Shown here: piece by piece, positions 8,923 through 17,293 of the stretch
Numbering within the stretch: the first letter of the stretch is position 1
Layout: the number at the start of each line of letters is the position of its first letter
DNA from: JAPYTK01 sp964401935
Lineage (GTDB): Bacteria; Myxococcota_A; Polyangia; Polyangiales; Polyangiaceae
Length of the DNA: 64,000 nucleotides
Direction of reading: 5' to 3'
Assembly: GCA_964401935.1 (NCBI GenBank)
Contig: CAYOAL010000016.1
Location: forward strand, 1 to 64,000
The notes under the pieces: generated by a model
Database searches by the model: none
The model's input: the letters and a program-made list of their open reading frames with translations, nothing else
What the model was told of the DNA's origin: nothing
Made by a program: the position numbers and the translations under genes

Positions 8923-10017
8923 TCAGTCGCTGAGGAGCGCCCCGAAGCAGGCGGGGACGTCGGCGGGGGTGAGCGTGTCCTTGCGCTTGTGAAACTCGGG
9001 GAGAATTCTCTGGTACGCCTCGTCGAGGCGGAGCTCCTCTTCCGGCAGCGGTTGGCGCCACAGCGCCATGCTGTCCTCGGCGAGCTCGGGGATGCTTCGG
9101 AAGGCGCCCTGCTCTTTGAGGATCTGGGCGGAGAGGGCGTACATCAGCATCCCGCCGGGGATGGCGCCGAGCGCGGTGGTGGGCATCGCCGGGTAGCACA
9201 GGCGCACCGCGCGGGCCCCGAACCGATCCCGGATCTGTTGCATCGTCTCGCGCTGGAGGATCTTGGCTCCGGCGAGCGGACCCATGCCGTAGACCGGGTC
9301 GTCCTTCTCGAAGTCGTAGTCACAAAAGGCGACGACGCTCTCGCCGGCGTGGATGAGACCGGCGGCGGCGAGCGGCTCCACCCACAGGAGCGAGGACGTG
9401 CCCATGAACTTGTTGGTGCGCTCGATCTCGCTCTCGTTGGCGACCTCCACCTCGACCAGGCCGAGGCGCCGGTACGACGCGCGGCGCTCGAACTCGGGCA
9501 CCTGCATCACCGGATCGAAGGCGACGTCGAGATCGAGCACCTCGGTCGGTCCGTGCTCCACGTAACGCTTGGTCGCGCCGGCGGCGATGCCGTTGATGAG
9601 GTGGACGACGCGGTAGTCGTCGCGCAGGAGCGCGACCACCTCTTCGATGGTTTTGTCGCGGGTGGCGTCGCGGTTCAAGAATCGACAGGTGCGCCCCTCG
9701 GCGGCGGCCGCCTTCTCCATCGCCTGGGTGTGATGGGGGCCGATCTGCATCTTCTCGCTGTCGTAGTGGACGCCGAAGACGGCGACCCCTTCGCCGAACA
9801 CCAGCTGCATGGCGAGGGCGCGCGTGATCCCGTTGCTTCCTCCGAGGATCACCACCGCCGCGTCGTCGGCGATGTCGACGCCGGTCGCGCGGACGTCCTT
9901 GCGCTGACGGTCGAAGAGCGCGTCGGCCACCGCTTGGCCCTTCTCGCTGAGCAGGGTGACCAGTGAGCGGCGATCGACGCCTCCCAGTGGGAGCTTCTTG
10001 AAGACTTCCAGCCCCAT
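8923..10017 (-). CDS. FabV/trans-2-enoyl reductase-like oxidoreductase
   Basis: 364 residues from the ATG at 10017. A Rossmann-type glycine motif occurs at ~59-66 (GGSNGITRA). A Tyr-x8-Lys pair (Y243 to K252, in YGMGPLAGAK) matches the active-site spacing of the FabV/TER family of NADH-dependent trans-2-enoyl-ACP/CoA reductases, rather than the Y-x3-K of common SDRs. FabV would perform the last step of fatty-acid elongation. The overall sequence is divergent from textbook FabV, so the substrate is uncertain. It converges with rsmE across a 75-base gap. Confidence 0.6.
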   Translation of the reverse strand: MGLEVFKKLPLGGVDRRSLVTLLSEKGQAVADALFDRQRKDVRATGVDIADDAAVVILGGSNGITRALAMQLVFGEGVAVFGVHYDSEKMQIGPHHTQAMEKAAAAEGRTCRFLNRDATRDKTIEEVVALLRDDYRVVHLINGIAAGATKRYVEHGPTEVLDLDVAFDPVMQVPEFERRASYRRLGLVEVEVANESEIERTNKFMGTSSLLWVEPLAAAGLIHAGESVVAFCDYDFEKDDPVYGMGPLAGAKILQRETMQQIRDRFGARAVRLCYPAMPTTALGAIPGGMLMYALSAQILKEQGAFRSIPELAEDSMALWRQPLPEEELRLDEAYQRILPEFHKRKDTLTPADVPACFGALLSD

Positions 10018-10118
10018 AGGGCCGGCTCTTCGCACACGTTCCCGCAGACGTAAAGGAACACCTACACGGTCCCTCGCGGCGGGTCGCGGGTGGAGCCGCG
10101 TGGTAGTGTCGGCGGCGC

Positions 10119-11543
10119 ATGGCGCGCCTGAAGATCCTGTTCGCCGTTTCGGAGTGCGTGCCGTTCGCCAAGACCGGAGGCCTCGCGGACGTCGCCGGTG
10201 CGCTGCCACCCGCCCTCGCCGATCGGGGCCACGACGTGCGCGTCCTTTTGCCCCGTTATCGGAGCGCCAAGGCGTGGGCCTCGACGCGGCTGGAGCCGCC
10301 CTTCGCCGTCGAGACCGGGCTCGGGACGCGGTGGTGCGCCCTCTATCGTTCGGAGCTCGGCAGCGGGGTGCCCGTCTATCTGCTCGAGCATGACACCCTC
10401 TACGATCGTGACGGCATCTACGGCGACGCGTGGGGGGCGTTCGGGGACAACGGTCTGCGCTACGCGCTCTTGTCCCGCGCAGCGCTCGCCCTGCGGGACT
10501 TCTTGGAGTTTCGCCCCGACGTCATCCACGTCCACGACTGGCAGACGTCGCTGGTGCCGATCGCGCTCGCGGCGCGGGGCGAGCGACAGGCCACGGTGCT
10601 CACGATCCACAACTTGGGGTATCAGGGGATCTTTGGCACCGACGCGTGCACTACGTTTGGGCACGCGTACGAGCAGCTCAAGGCGCTGCGCGTGGAGCAC
10701 TTCGGCGCGCTCAACCTGCTCAAGGGCGGCGTGGTGAACGCCACCTGCGTCAGCACCGTGTCGCCGCGGTATGCGGCGGAGATCCAGTCACCGGAGGGAG
10801 GGGCCGGGCTCGATGGCGAGCTGCGTTCCCGCGGAGACGCCCTCGTGGGGATCTTGAACGGGATCGACGACCGCGCTTGGGATCCCGCCACCGATCGACA
10901 CTTGCCGGCGCACTACGGCATCCAGGATGTGTCGAACAAGGGCCAGTGCAAGGCGGCGCTCCAGCGCGAGCTGGGCCTTCCTGAGCGAAGCGATGTGCCA
11001 CTCCTCGGTGTTGTGAGCCGATTCGTGCCACAAAAGGGCGTGGACATCATCGCCGAGGCGCTGCCGCTCATCTTGGGGCTCGACGTGCAGCTCGCGGTGC
11101 TCGGAGCGGGGGAGGCATGGGCGGAGGAGCTCTTCACGCGGCTGTCGGTGACCACCTCGAACGTGCGGGCGCGGATTGGCTACGATGAGCGCCTCGCCCA
11201 CCTCGTCGAGGCTGGCGCCGACTTGTTCCTCATGCCTTCTCGTTACGAGCCGTGCGGACTGAACCAGCTCTACAGCCAACGCTACGGGACACCTCCCATC
11301 GTGCGCGCGGTGGGCGGGCTCATGGACACGGTGACCCACGACGTGGATGGCTTCGTGTTCGGCGAGCTCTCGGCAGAGGCGCTCGTGGCCACCGTCGCGC
11401 ACGCGGTGGACACCTACCGCGAGCGCCCCGAGCACTACCGCCGCATGCAGTGGAATGGGATGCGCAAGAACCTCGGCTGGGATCAGGCGGCGCGCCAGTA
11501 CGAGGCGCTGTACCGCTTGGCCATCGCACGCAGTCGCGGGTGA
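10119..11543 (+). CDS. glgA: glycogen (starch) synthase
   Basis: 474 residues, the normal length for bacterial GT5 glycogen synthases that extend alpha-1,4-glucan from ADP-glucose. The KTGGLADV nucleotide-sugar motif is at 18-25. DVIHVHDWQTSLVP and the second-domain motifs SRYEPCGLNQL (~373-383) and YGTPPIVRAVGGL follow. It stands alone, with no other glg genes in the window. The ATG has no Shine-Dalgarno but a TAGTGT box (10104-10109) nine bases upstream. It is divergent from the FabV-like gene. Confidence 0.96.
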   Translation: MARLKILFAVSECVPFAKTGGLADVAGALPPALADRGHDVRVLLPRYRSAKAWASTRLEPPFAVETGLGTRWCALYRSELGSGVPVYLLEHDTLYDRDGIYGDAWGAFGDNGLRYALLSRAALALRDFLEFRPDVIHVHDWQTSLVPIALAARGERQATVLTIHNLGYQGIFGTDACTTFGHAYEQLKALRVEHFGALNLLKGGVVNATCVSTVSPRYAAEIQSPEGGAGLDGELRSRGDALVGILNGIDDRAWDPATDRHLPAHYGIQDVSNKGQCKAALQRELGLPERSDVPLLGVVSRFVPQKGVDIIAEALPLILGLDVQLAVLGAGEAWAEELFTRLSVTTSNVRARIGYDERLAHLVEAGADLFLMPSRYEPCGLNQLYSQRYGTPPIVRAVGGLMDTVTHDVDGFVFGELSAEALVATVAHAVDTYRERPEHYRRMQWNGMRKNLGWDQAARQYEALYRLAIARSRG

Positions 11544-11666
11544 GCCGCTCCTCGGAGTGGATCTTGGGTTAGTAAATTCGGTGTCTTAGATGGAAAAACA
11601 CTGAACATCCGATCTTGTTTGGCCGAAAACTGGACAGACTTTCAGTGATCGCCGAATCTCGCCCTC

Positions 11667-11957
11667 ATGATGAACCCAACACACCGCGCCGTGCTTCAGG
11701 TTCTGTTCTCGATGGCGTCCGAGGATCGCCACGCGGACGTCGCGCTGGTTGCCGACGCGATCGGCCTGTCGTGCACGGAGACCAACTCCCTCTTGCAAGA
11801 GCTCGAGACGGCCGGGCTCGTCGACGCGGAGCGCGTGCGGCTCACCCTCGGTGGGCTCACGATCGCGGTGTCGAGCGGGGGGGCGGCGCGACACACGCCG
11901 CGAACGCAGCCAACGCCCGTTCGAGCTCAGCGTCCTGCAAGCTCGCGTGCAGCGTGA
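11667..11957 (+). CDS. small winged-helix-like protein overlapping bioF
   Basis: 96 residues. The first ~70 look like a winged helix: a helix (HRAVLQVLFSMASED), HTH-like DVALVADAIGLSCTETNSLLQELETAGLV, then a beta wing (RVRLTLGGLTIAV). The remaining ~25 are Arg/Pro/Ala-rich and lie antisense over the 3' end of bioF (100-base convergent overlap). No Shine-Dalgarno precedes the ATG; the upstream 100 bases are AT-rich for this genome. It could be a small regulator or a chance frame. Confidence 0.45.
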   Translation: MMNPTHRAVLQVLFSMASEDRHADVALVADAIGLSCTETNSLLQELETAGLVDAERVRLTLGGLTIAVSSGGAARHTPRTQPTPVRAQRPASSRAA

Positions 11958-12993
11958 TGCGGAGACGCGATGAATCGGTCGGCACCGTCGGGGGGCGGAT
12001 TGCCTGACAGAACACGCCATGGGTGAGGAGCTCGTCCCGCAGGGCGAGCGTGTGGCGAGGATCCCCGACCACCCACGGGAGGATGGGGCCGACGGAGGGC
12101 GCGATCGGCGCGCCGAGCGCCTCGAGCGCCGAGCGCACGTGCTCGACGATGGCCTGCAGACGTTGTCGTCCAAGGTCGTCGGCGCGGAGCCGCGCGATGC
12201 GTTGGCTCGCCGCGCCGGCGAGCCACGGCGGGATCCCGGTGCTGAACACGAAGCTGCGCGCGCGGTTCCAGAGCAGCGCTCGCAGCGCGTGGGAGCCGGC
12301 GATGAACGCGCCTGCGAGGCCGAGCGCCTTGCCGAGCGTGCCGATGAGCACGTCGGCGGTGACGCCAGCGCGGTGACAAAGCCCGCGGCCCTCGGCGCCG
12401 AACACGCCGAGCGCGTGGGCCTCGTCGACCACGAGGAACGCGTCGTGGGCGTCGGCGAGGGCGCGTAGCTCGGCGAGGGGAGCGACATCACCATCCATGC
12501 TGAAGTAGCTCTCGGTGACGAGCCATCGGCTGCGCGCCGAGCCGGCGCGCGCGAGCGCGCGCGCCACCGCGTCGAGATCGCCGTGGGGAACGACGACGGT
12601 CTCGGCCCGACCGAGGCGGCAGCCGTCGATGATGGACGCGTGGTTCTGCGCGTCGGAGATGACGACGTCGCCTGCTCCCGTGAGCGCGGGGATCGCGCCG
12701 ACGTTCGCGGCGTAGCCGGACGACACGAGGAGCGCGGTCTCGTGACCGAGCCAGGCCGCGATGTCGGCCTCGGCGGCGCGGTGCAGCTCGTGATCGCCGC
12801 TGACGAGGCGCGACGCGCCGGACCCGCTCGCAGGCGGGGTGTGCTCGCTCGGGAGCGGCTCCCGCGCGTAGCCGAGGTAGTCGTTCGAGCAGAGCACGAG
12901 CGCTCCGGGGGGCACCTCGAGCGGCTCGCGCAGGAGGCCGCGCGCTGCGAGCGCCGCGAGCTCCGCGCGGAGATGCGCGTCGAAGAGGGTCAC
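11857..12993 (-). CDS. bioF: 8-amino-7-oxononanoate synthase
   Basis: 378 residues. BioF is a PLP enzyme condensing pimeloyl-ACP/CoA with alanine in biotin synthesis. The alpha-oxoamine synthase signatures are clear: SNDYLGYA (~36-43), ASRLVSGDHELH, SDAQNHASIIDG, VVDEAHALGVFG (Asp190) and the PLP Lys222 in GTLGKALGLAGAF. The GTG start overlaps the zapA stop (GTGA). The family is shared with Kbl and serine palmitoyltransferase, but the sequence reads most like BioF. No other bio genes are in the window. Confidence 0.88.
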   Translation of the reverse strand: MTLFDAHLRAELAALAARGLLREPLEVPPGALVLCSNDYLGYAREPLPSEHTPPASGSGASRLVSGDHELHRAAEADIAAWLGHETALLVSSGYAANVGAIPALTGAGDVVISDAQNHASIIDGCRLGRAETVVVPHGDLDAVARALARAGSARSRWLVTESYFSMDGDVAPLAELRALADAHDAFLVVDEAHALGVFGAEGRGLCHRAGVTADVLIGTLGKALGLAGAFIAGSHALRALLWNRARSFVFSTGIPPWLAGAASQRIARLRADDLGRQRLQAIVEHVRSALEALGAPIAPSVGPILPWVVGDPRHTLALRDELLTHGVFCQAIRPPTVPTDSSRLRITLHASLQDAELERALAAFAACVAPPPRSTPRS

Positions 12994-13475
12994 GGGAGCT
13001 CGTCCGAGCGCGAGCGGCTGCTCTTCCTCGCCGCACCCTTCTTCGGTGGGTGCGTGTTGCCTCCCGGCTGGCGCGAGCGCCCCACGTGTTCGGCGTGGCC
13101 CGAGTCTCCAGCGCGCCCCGAGTTGCCGGAGTTTCCGCTTGGCGCACGCGTCGTGGCGGGTCGCGCGGGCGCGCTCCCGTCGTCGCGCTCGTCGATGGCG
13201 AGCGCGTGATCGACGCGGTGGAGCAACGTGCGGAGCGTCTTCTTCGCGCGCTCGGCGATGGCGTCGGCGCGGGCCTGCTGCTCGCGCACGTCGTTGGCGA
13301 GCGCGACCGCGGCGAGCAGCATCGCCTGGGTGGTCACCGGGCGACCAGGACCGAGCACGGCCTCGAGCTTGTCTTCGACCATGCGCGCGAGCTCACGAAG
13401 CTCTTTCTCATCGGCGGTCGTCACGACGCGGCAACTCTGCCCCGCGACGTTGAGCTCGACCGCCTTGTTCGACAT
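12990..13475 (-). CDS. zapA: cell division protein ZapA
   Basis: 161 residues. The first ~95 match ZapA: a beta-rich head (VELNVAGQSCRVVTTADEKELRELARMVEDKL) and a coiled-coil helix (LAAVALANDVREQQARADAIAERAKKTL). ZapA crosslinks FtsZ filaments at the septum. The C-terminal ~60 residues (Ser/Gly/Arg/Lys-rich) are an extension not seen in short ZapAs. The start has no Shine-Dalgarno; a promoter-like element sits directly upstream. It is coupled to bioF downstream. Confidence 0.85.
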   Translation of the reverse strand: MSNKAVELNVAGQSCRVVTTADEKELRELARMVEDKLEAVLGPGRPVTTQAMLLAAVALANDVREQQARADAIAERAKKTLRTLLHRVDHALAIDERDDGSAPARPATTRAPSGNSGNSGRAGDSGHAEHVGRSRQPGGNTHPPKKGAARKSSRSRSDELP

Positions 13476-13481
13476 GGGCGC

Positions 13482-13510
13482 AAGCTACTCCGCATTTCGA
13501 GGAGCCTCAA
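13482..13510 (-). promoter_or_regulatory. candidate sigma-70 promoter of zapA-bioF
   Basis: On the minus strand, TTGAGG (13510-13505) and TAGCTT (13487-13482) are separated by exactly 17 bases. The -10 ends six bases before the zapA ATG. Transcription would therefore begin at about the start codon, giving a leaderless mRNA. Confidence 0.5.
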
Positions 13511-13579
13511 GCGCGCCTCCGCGAGCGTCGCCCCAACCTGTTCGCACGCGCTGCGCGATTCGGGCTACGGTGCTCTGCG

Positions 13580-14167
13580 ATGCGCGCGCTCGCCTCGGTC
13601 GCGATCACGTTGGTCGTCGCAAGTTGGCCGGCGCCCGCACGCGCCGAGCCGCAGGGCAACGCCAGCCTCACGCTTGGGGGCGCCGGGGTGGGCGCCGACG
13701 GTGAGTTCTGGGACCACGCGGAGTTTCATCTCGGGCTGCGCGGCGACGTGTTGTTCGGGCGCGACCAGAGCGACGACTTCGGCGCGGGCCCGTACCTCGA
13801 GCTCGGCACGTTCGCCTTCGACGAGCTGCAGCTCGGTGGTGGCGGGAGCGTGCTCTTCCCCATTCACGACAGCTTGCCGCTGGTGGCGTCGGTGGGTGGG
13901 TTCGCGCGCATCGGCGACGACGACTTCGGCGTGGAGCCGGGGATCGCGGGCTCTTTGTTCTGGGGAAGCCGCAGCTACAACTTCCACGCGAGCTACGTCA
14001 TGGCGATGGGCCTGCTCGTCGGATATCGGGCCACTTTCGGCGAGTCACGCGAGTCGGCGCTCCTCGTCGCCGCCCAGCTCGACCTCGGCCTGCTCGGCGT
14101 GCCGCTGGTGGCGCTCGTGAACCTCATGCGCGGCCCCACCGACGAGGCCCGCCCCATCGAAGACTGA
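13580..14167 (+). CDS. putative outer-membrane beta-barrel protein
   Basis: 195 residues with a signal peptide (1-22, ending ARA). The mature part is a string of amphipathic, Gly-rich beta strands (ASLTLGGAGVGAD, FHLGLRGDVLFG, GPYLELGTFAF, and so on), typical of small outer-membrane barrels. A more hydrophobic segment near the end (LDLGLLGVPLVALV) is atypical. No specific family was recognised. The ATG lacks a Shine-Dalgarno; a TACGGT box ends eight bases upstream. Confidence 0.7.
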   Translation: MRALASVAITLVVASWPAPARAEPQGNASLTLGGAGVGADGEFWDHAEFHLGLRGDVLFGRDQSDDFGAGPYLELGTFAFDELQLGGGGSVLFPIHDSLPLVASVGGFARIGDDDFGVEPGIAGSLFWGSRSYNFHASYVMAMGLLVGYRATFGESRESALLVAAQLDLGLLGVPLVALVNLMRGPTDEARPIED

Positions 14168-14230
14168 GCGTCGCCCGCGCGAGGGCCGCCCGACTCATTC
14201 GTCTTGCCGCGTTGTTCGTCGGCGCGAGCT

Positions 14231-14310
14231 GCGCGTCCTCGGAAGCGGCTGCGCGTCCTCGGAAACGGCTGCGCATCCTCAGAGACGGCTGCGCGTTCTC
14301 AGAAACAGCT
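14231..14310. repeat. four tandem copies of a 20-bp repeat
   Basis: Unit gcgcgtcctcggaagcggct at 14231-14250, 14251-14270, 14271-14290 and 14291-14310, with 1-4 mismatches between copies. It lies between two convergent genes and covers the last codon and stop of the minus-strand lipoprotein. The period is not a multiple of three. Confidence 0.9.
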
Positions 14311-15003
14311 GGTGGCTTCGACGTTGCGCTCTTGCTCGACCTGTCGGCAATCGGGTCGGACGACACCGTCTTGCCCGAAGAAGCAGCTCCTCACGACGTC
14401 GTCGTCGCAGGAGATGGGCTCCGCGCAACCCCCGAAGTTGGAGACGGCGATCGGAAAGTCGAACGGGGCGGTCTCCACCTCGAGGCCGCCGAGCGTGCTG
14501 CCACGGACGACGACGCGGGCGATGATGGTCTGGTCTACCGGGATGACGCCATCCAGGAACTGCTGCGCGACGGTGCCGTCGACGATGGTCGCCCCCACCA
14601 CGCCATAGCCCGGGTTGCTGCCCGCGGCAGGATCCGCAAACCCCGTGGCGGGTACCGTGAACTCACTCAGCAATGCGCCGGAGAAGTCGTAGACCTCGGA
14701 GTCGACCTCGAAGAAGGTGACGCGGTTGCTCTCGGCCCGCAGGGTGTCCGCGTCACCGCGCGTGACGAGCTGGTTGCCCACGGAGAAATGGGCGACATAG
14801 CCTCTCGCCCAGGCGACGTTCATTCCCCCGCCAGTGAACGCGGCGCCCGAGGGATCGGCGTCGTAGACGCAACCCTCCTCGTCGACCTCTGGAACGATGA
14901 CGTGTCGCACGAACACACCTGTCTCTGCGTCTGTGCAGCCGACGCCGAGCGCGGCGAAGCCGGTGACGAGAGAGACCGAGAGAAGCTTGTGGATGCTGCC
15001 CAT
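14299..15003 (-). CDS. hypothetical lipoprotein
   Basis: 234 residues from the ATG at 15003, which has an AGGGGC Shine-Dalgarno. An upstream in-frame ATG at 15042 falls at the predicted transcription start and is less likely. The signal peptide ends in LGVGC, a lipobox (Cys23). The mature domain is beta-rich with several Cys, two of them near the end (SCFFGQDGVVRPDC). No family was recognised. The stop lies inside the fourth copy of a 20-bp tandem repeat. Confidence 0.75.
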   Translation of the reverse strand: MGSIHKLLSVSLVTGFAALGVGCTDAETGVFVRHVIVPEVDEEGCVYDADPSGAAFTGGGMNVAWARGYVAHFSVGNQLVTRGDADTLRAESNRVTFFEVDSEVYDFSGALLSEFTVPATGFADPAAGSNPGYGVVGATIVDGTVAQQFLDGVIPVDQTIIARVVVRGSTLGGLEVETAPFDFPIAVSNFGGCAEPISCDDDVVRSCFFGQDGVVRPDCRQVEQERNVEATSCF

Positions 15004-15045
15004 GGCGAGTGCCCCTAACTGCGATGAATCGCTCATTCTCATGAG

Positions 15046-15074
15046 AGCATACCGGACGCGGCTAGCCCATACAA
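15046..15074 (-). promoter_or_regulatory. candidate sigma-70 promoter of the lipoprotein gene
   Basis: On the minus strand, TTGTAT (15074-15069) and TATGCT (15051-15046) are spaced by 17 bases in a locally AT-rich stretch. Initiation about seven bases downstream would give a ~36-base leader to the ATG at 15003. Confidence 0.5.
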
Positions 15075-15093
15075 AATTGGGAGCAGAGCGCGC

Positions 15094-15642
15094 TCAGGGT
15101 TCGCGTGACACGCGTGGCTGCCAGCGCTTCGATAAGTGAGCGGCGACTTCGCTCGGCGTGCGCTCGCTCGTGCTCACCGTCTCGTGAACATCGGCGTAGG
15201 CCCGCGCTCGGCTCGTGTAGAGCGCCTGCACTTCGTCGCGAGACCGCTCGGCGAGGAGAGGGCGCGATTGGGCGCCGGTCGTGCGTGCGATGATGTCGGC
15301 GACGGTGGCGGTGAGGGTGACGACGTAGGCGTGCGCGAGGGCGAGGGCGCGGAGCTGGGGGTGGACGAGCGCGCCGCCGCCGAGGGCGATGAGGAGCGGT
15401 CGAGGCGGGGGCGTGACGAGCAGCGGCTCGAGCGCCTCTCGCTCGAGCGCGCGAAAGGCGGCCTCTCCCTCGGTGGCGAAGATGTCCGCGATGCTCTGGT
15501 GTTTGCGCGCCTCGATGAGCGCGTCGAGATCGACGAACCGCCCGTGGTGCTGCGCCGCGACCAGGGGGCCGAGCGTAGACTTTCCGGTGCCCATGAACCC
15601 CCAGAGGCAGAGGATGGGGCGCTCGCGGGGGTGATCGCTCAT
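15094..15642 (-). CDS. aroK: shikimate kinase
   Basis: 182 residues. Shikimate kinase phosphorylates shikimate in the aromatic amino-acid pathway. The P-loop GFMGTGKSTLG is at ~15-25, the FVDLDALIE Asp motif at ~36-44, FATEGEAAFRALEREAL at ~55-71, GGGALVHP (Gly-rich substrate loop) at ~88-95, and the lid RPLLAERSRDEV. The ATG overlaps the ubiB-like stop (ATGA), so it is the last gene of a four-gene unit. Confidence 0.93.
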   Translation of the reverse strand: MSDHPRERPILCLWGFMGTGKSTLGPLVAAQHHGRFVDLDALIEARKHQSIADIFATEGEAAFRALEREALEPLLVTPPPRPLLIALGGGALVHPQLRALALAHAYVVTLTATVADIIARTTGAQSRPLLAERSRDEVQALYTSRARAYADVHETVSTSERTPSEVAAHLSKRWQPRVSREP

Positions 15643-17291
15643 GCGCGGCGAAGGTCGAGCAGGACGTGCCAGAACAGCCACGACATGCCGAAGACGAGCA
15701 ACGCTCCTCCCACGTAGCGGAGGTCGCCTTGCTGCGCGATGAGCCAAGAGCCGCCGAGGATGAGCGCGCTCACGACGAGGCCGGTGAAGAGCCGCCGTCC
15801 GAGGCGGTCGGTGACGCGCGATCGTTCGATGTCGCGCGACTGCACCGTGAGGCGACCGTGTCGGAGATCGTCCATCACCTCCCGCGCTTGCTGGGGCAGA
15901 TCGTAGGACGCCTTGGAGAGCCGCTCGGCCCCGCGCCACATGTCGAGGGCGATGCGCTCGGGAGCGTAGCGCTTGCGGAGCAGCTCGAGGAAATAGGGCC
16001 GGGCCTCCGCGTACACGTCGAGGTGGGGATCGATCTCCTTGCCCACCCCTTCGATGGTCATGAGCGCTTTGCCCACGAGGAGAAAATCGGGCGGGATCTC
16101 GAGGCCGAACTTCGTGGCTCCGCCGACGAGATCGGAGATCATCATCGCCAGATCGATCTCGCCGAGCGGCTTGTTCAAGTACTTGTCGGCGAGGCGGCTC
16201 ACCTCCGCGCGGTAGGCGCGCATGTCGATCTTCTTCGTTGGCGTGCCCACCTCGTAGAGGGCGTCGGCGAGGGCCATGTGGTCGTTCCGGATGGCCGCGA
16301 TCATCATGTCGATGGTCTTGTTCCGGAGCTCTGGCGAAAGTCGCCCCACCATGCCGAGATCCACCAGGCCGATCTTGGGGTGCTCGGGATCGCCGAAGAT
16401 GAGGATGTTTCCTGGGTGGGGGTCGGCGTGGAAGAAGCCGTCTTCGAAGATGCTCTTGATGACGATGCCCGTCGCTGCCTTGGCGATGATGGAGCCCTTG
16501 TGGCCCTTCTTCTCGATCGCGTCGTACACCTTGTGCCCGTCGAGGTACTCCATGGTGATGACGCGCTTGCCCGACGCCTCCTTGTAGATGCGAGGGAAAA
16601 CGGCGTGGGGGTGTGCCGCGAAGTTCTCCGCGAAGCGCTTGGCGTTGTCTGCCTCGAGTGAGAAGTCGAGCTCGCTGGTGATTGCGTGATCGAACTGGTC
16701 GACCAAGGCGCTCGGCCGGTAGATGTGCGACTCGGGGATGGTGCGCTCGACGACGCGGGCGAGCGTGTGCAAGAGCTCGACGTCGCGCGCGATGGTGTTC
16801 GCGATGTTGGGTCGCTGCACCTTGACCACCACGTCCTTCGGGCCGTCTTCGTGCTTGAGCACGGCGCGATGCACCTGGGCGATGGATGCTGCCGCGAGCG
16901 GCTCTTGGTCGAAGCTCTCGTAGATCTCCTCGAGCGTGGCGCCGAGCGACGCCTCCACGGCGAGGCGGATCTCGTCGAAGGGCAAGGGGGGAACCTCGTC
17001 TTGCAGCCGCTTCAGCTCGGCGATCCACGCCGCCGGCAAGATGTCGGGCCTGGTGGAGGCGAGCTGGCCGAGCTTCACGAACGACGGCCCGAGGTCGATG
17101 GCGACGAGCCGCACGCGCTCCGCGAGGGGGTGCTTTTTGGGATCGCTCTTGCTCGGCGGCTCACTCTCCCCTTCGGTGCGGCCCGAGAAACCGAGGCGCT
17201 GCGCGAGATCGCGAAACCCGTGGCGCACGAGCACCACGTAGATCTCGCGAAGGCGTCCGATGTCTCGAACCGCCGTGAGGAGGGACACCAT
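15639..17291 (-). CDS. ubiB: ABC1/UbiB-family atypical kinase (AarF)
   Basis: 550 residues. UbiB/ADCK proteins are membrane-associated atypical kinases/ATPases needed for ubiquinone (or other isoprenoid lipid) homeostasis. Family marks: the KxGQ motif (FVKLGQLASTRPD), Ala-rich loop AAASIAQVH, catalytic FFHADPHPGNI and metal-binding LVDLGMVG. Two C-terminal hydrophobic helices (~500-545) match the membrane anchor. The ATG at 17291 follows the L,D-transpeptidase stop by two bases. Confidence 0.92.
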   Translation of the reverse strand: MVSLLTAVRDIGRLREIYVVLVRHGFRDLAQRLGFSGRTEGESEPPSKSDPKKHPLAERVRLVAIDLGPSFVKLGQLASTRPDILPAAWIAELKRLQDEVPPLPFDEIRLAVEASLGATLEEIYESFDQEPLAAASIAQVHRAVLKHEDGPKDVVVKVQRPNIANTIARDVELLHTLARVVERTIPESHIYRPSALVDQFDHAITSELDFSLEADNAKRFAENFAAHPHAVFPRIYKEASGKRVITMEYLDGHKVYDAIEKKGHKGSIIAKAATGIVIKSIFEDGFFHADPHPGNILIFGDPEHPKIGLVDLGMVGRLSPELRNKTIDMMIAAIRNDHMALADALYEVGTPTKKIDMRAYRAEVSRLADKYLNKPLGEIDLAMMISDLVGGATKFGLEIPPDFLLVGKALMTIEGVGKEIDPHLDVYAEARPYFLELLRKRYAPERIALDMWRGAERLSKASYDLPQQAREVMDDLRHGRLTVQSRDIERSRVTDRLGRRLFTGLVVSALILGGSWLIAQQGDLRYVGGALLVFGMSWLFWHVLLDLRRA

Positions 17292-17293
17292 GG

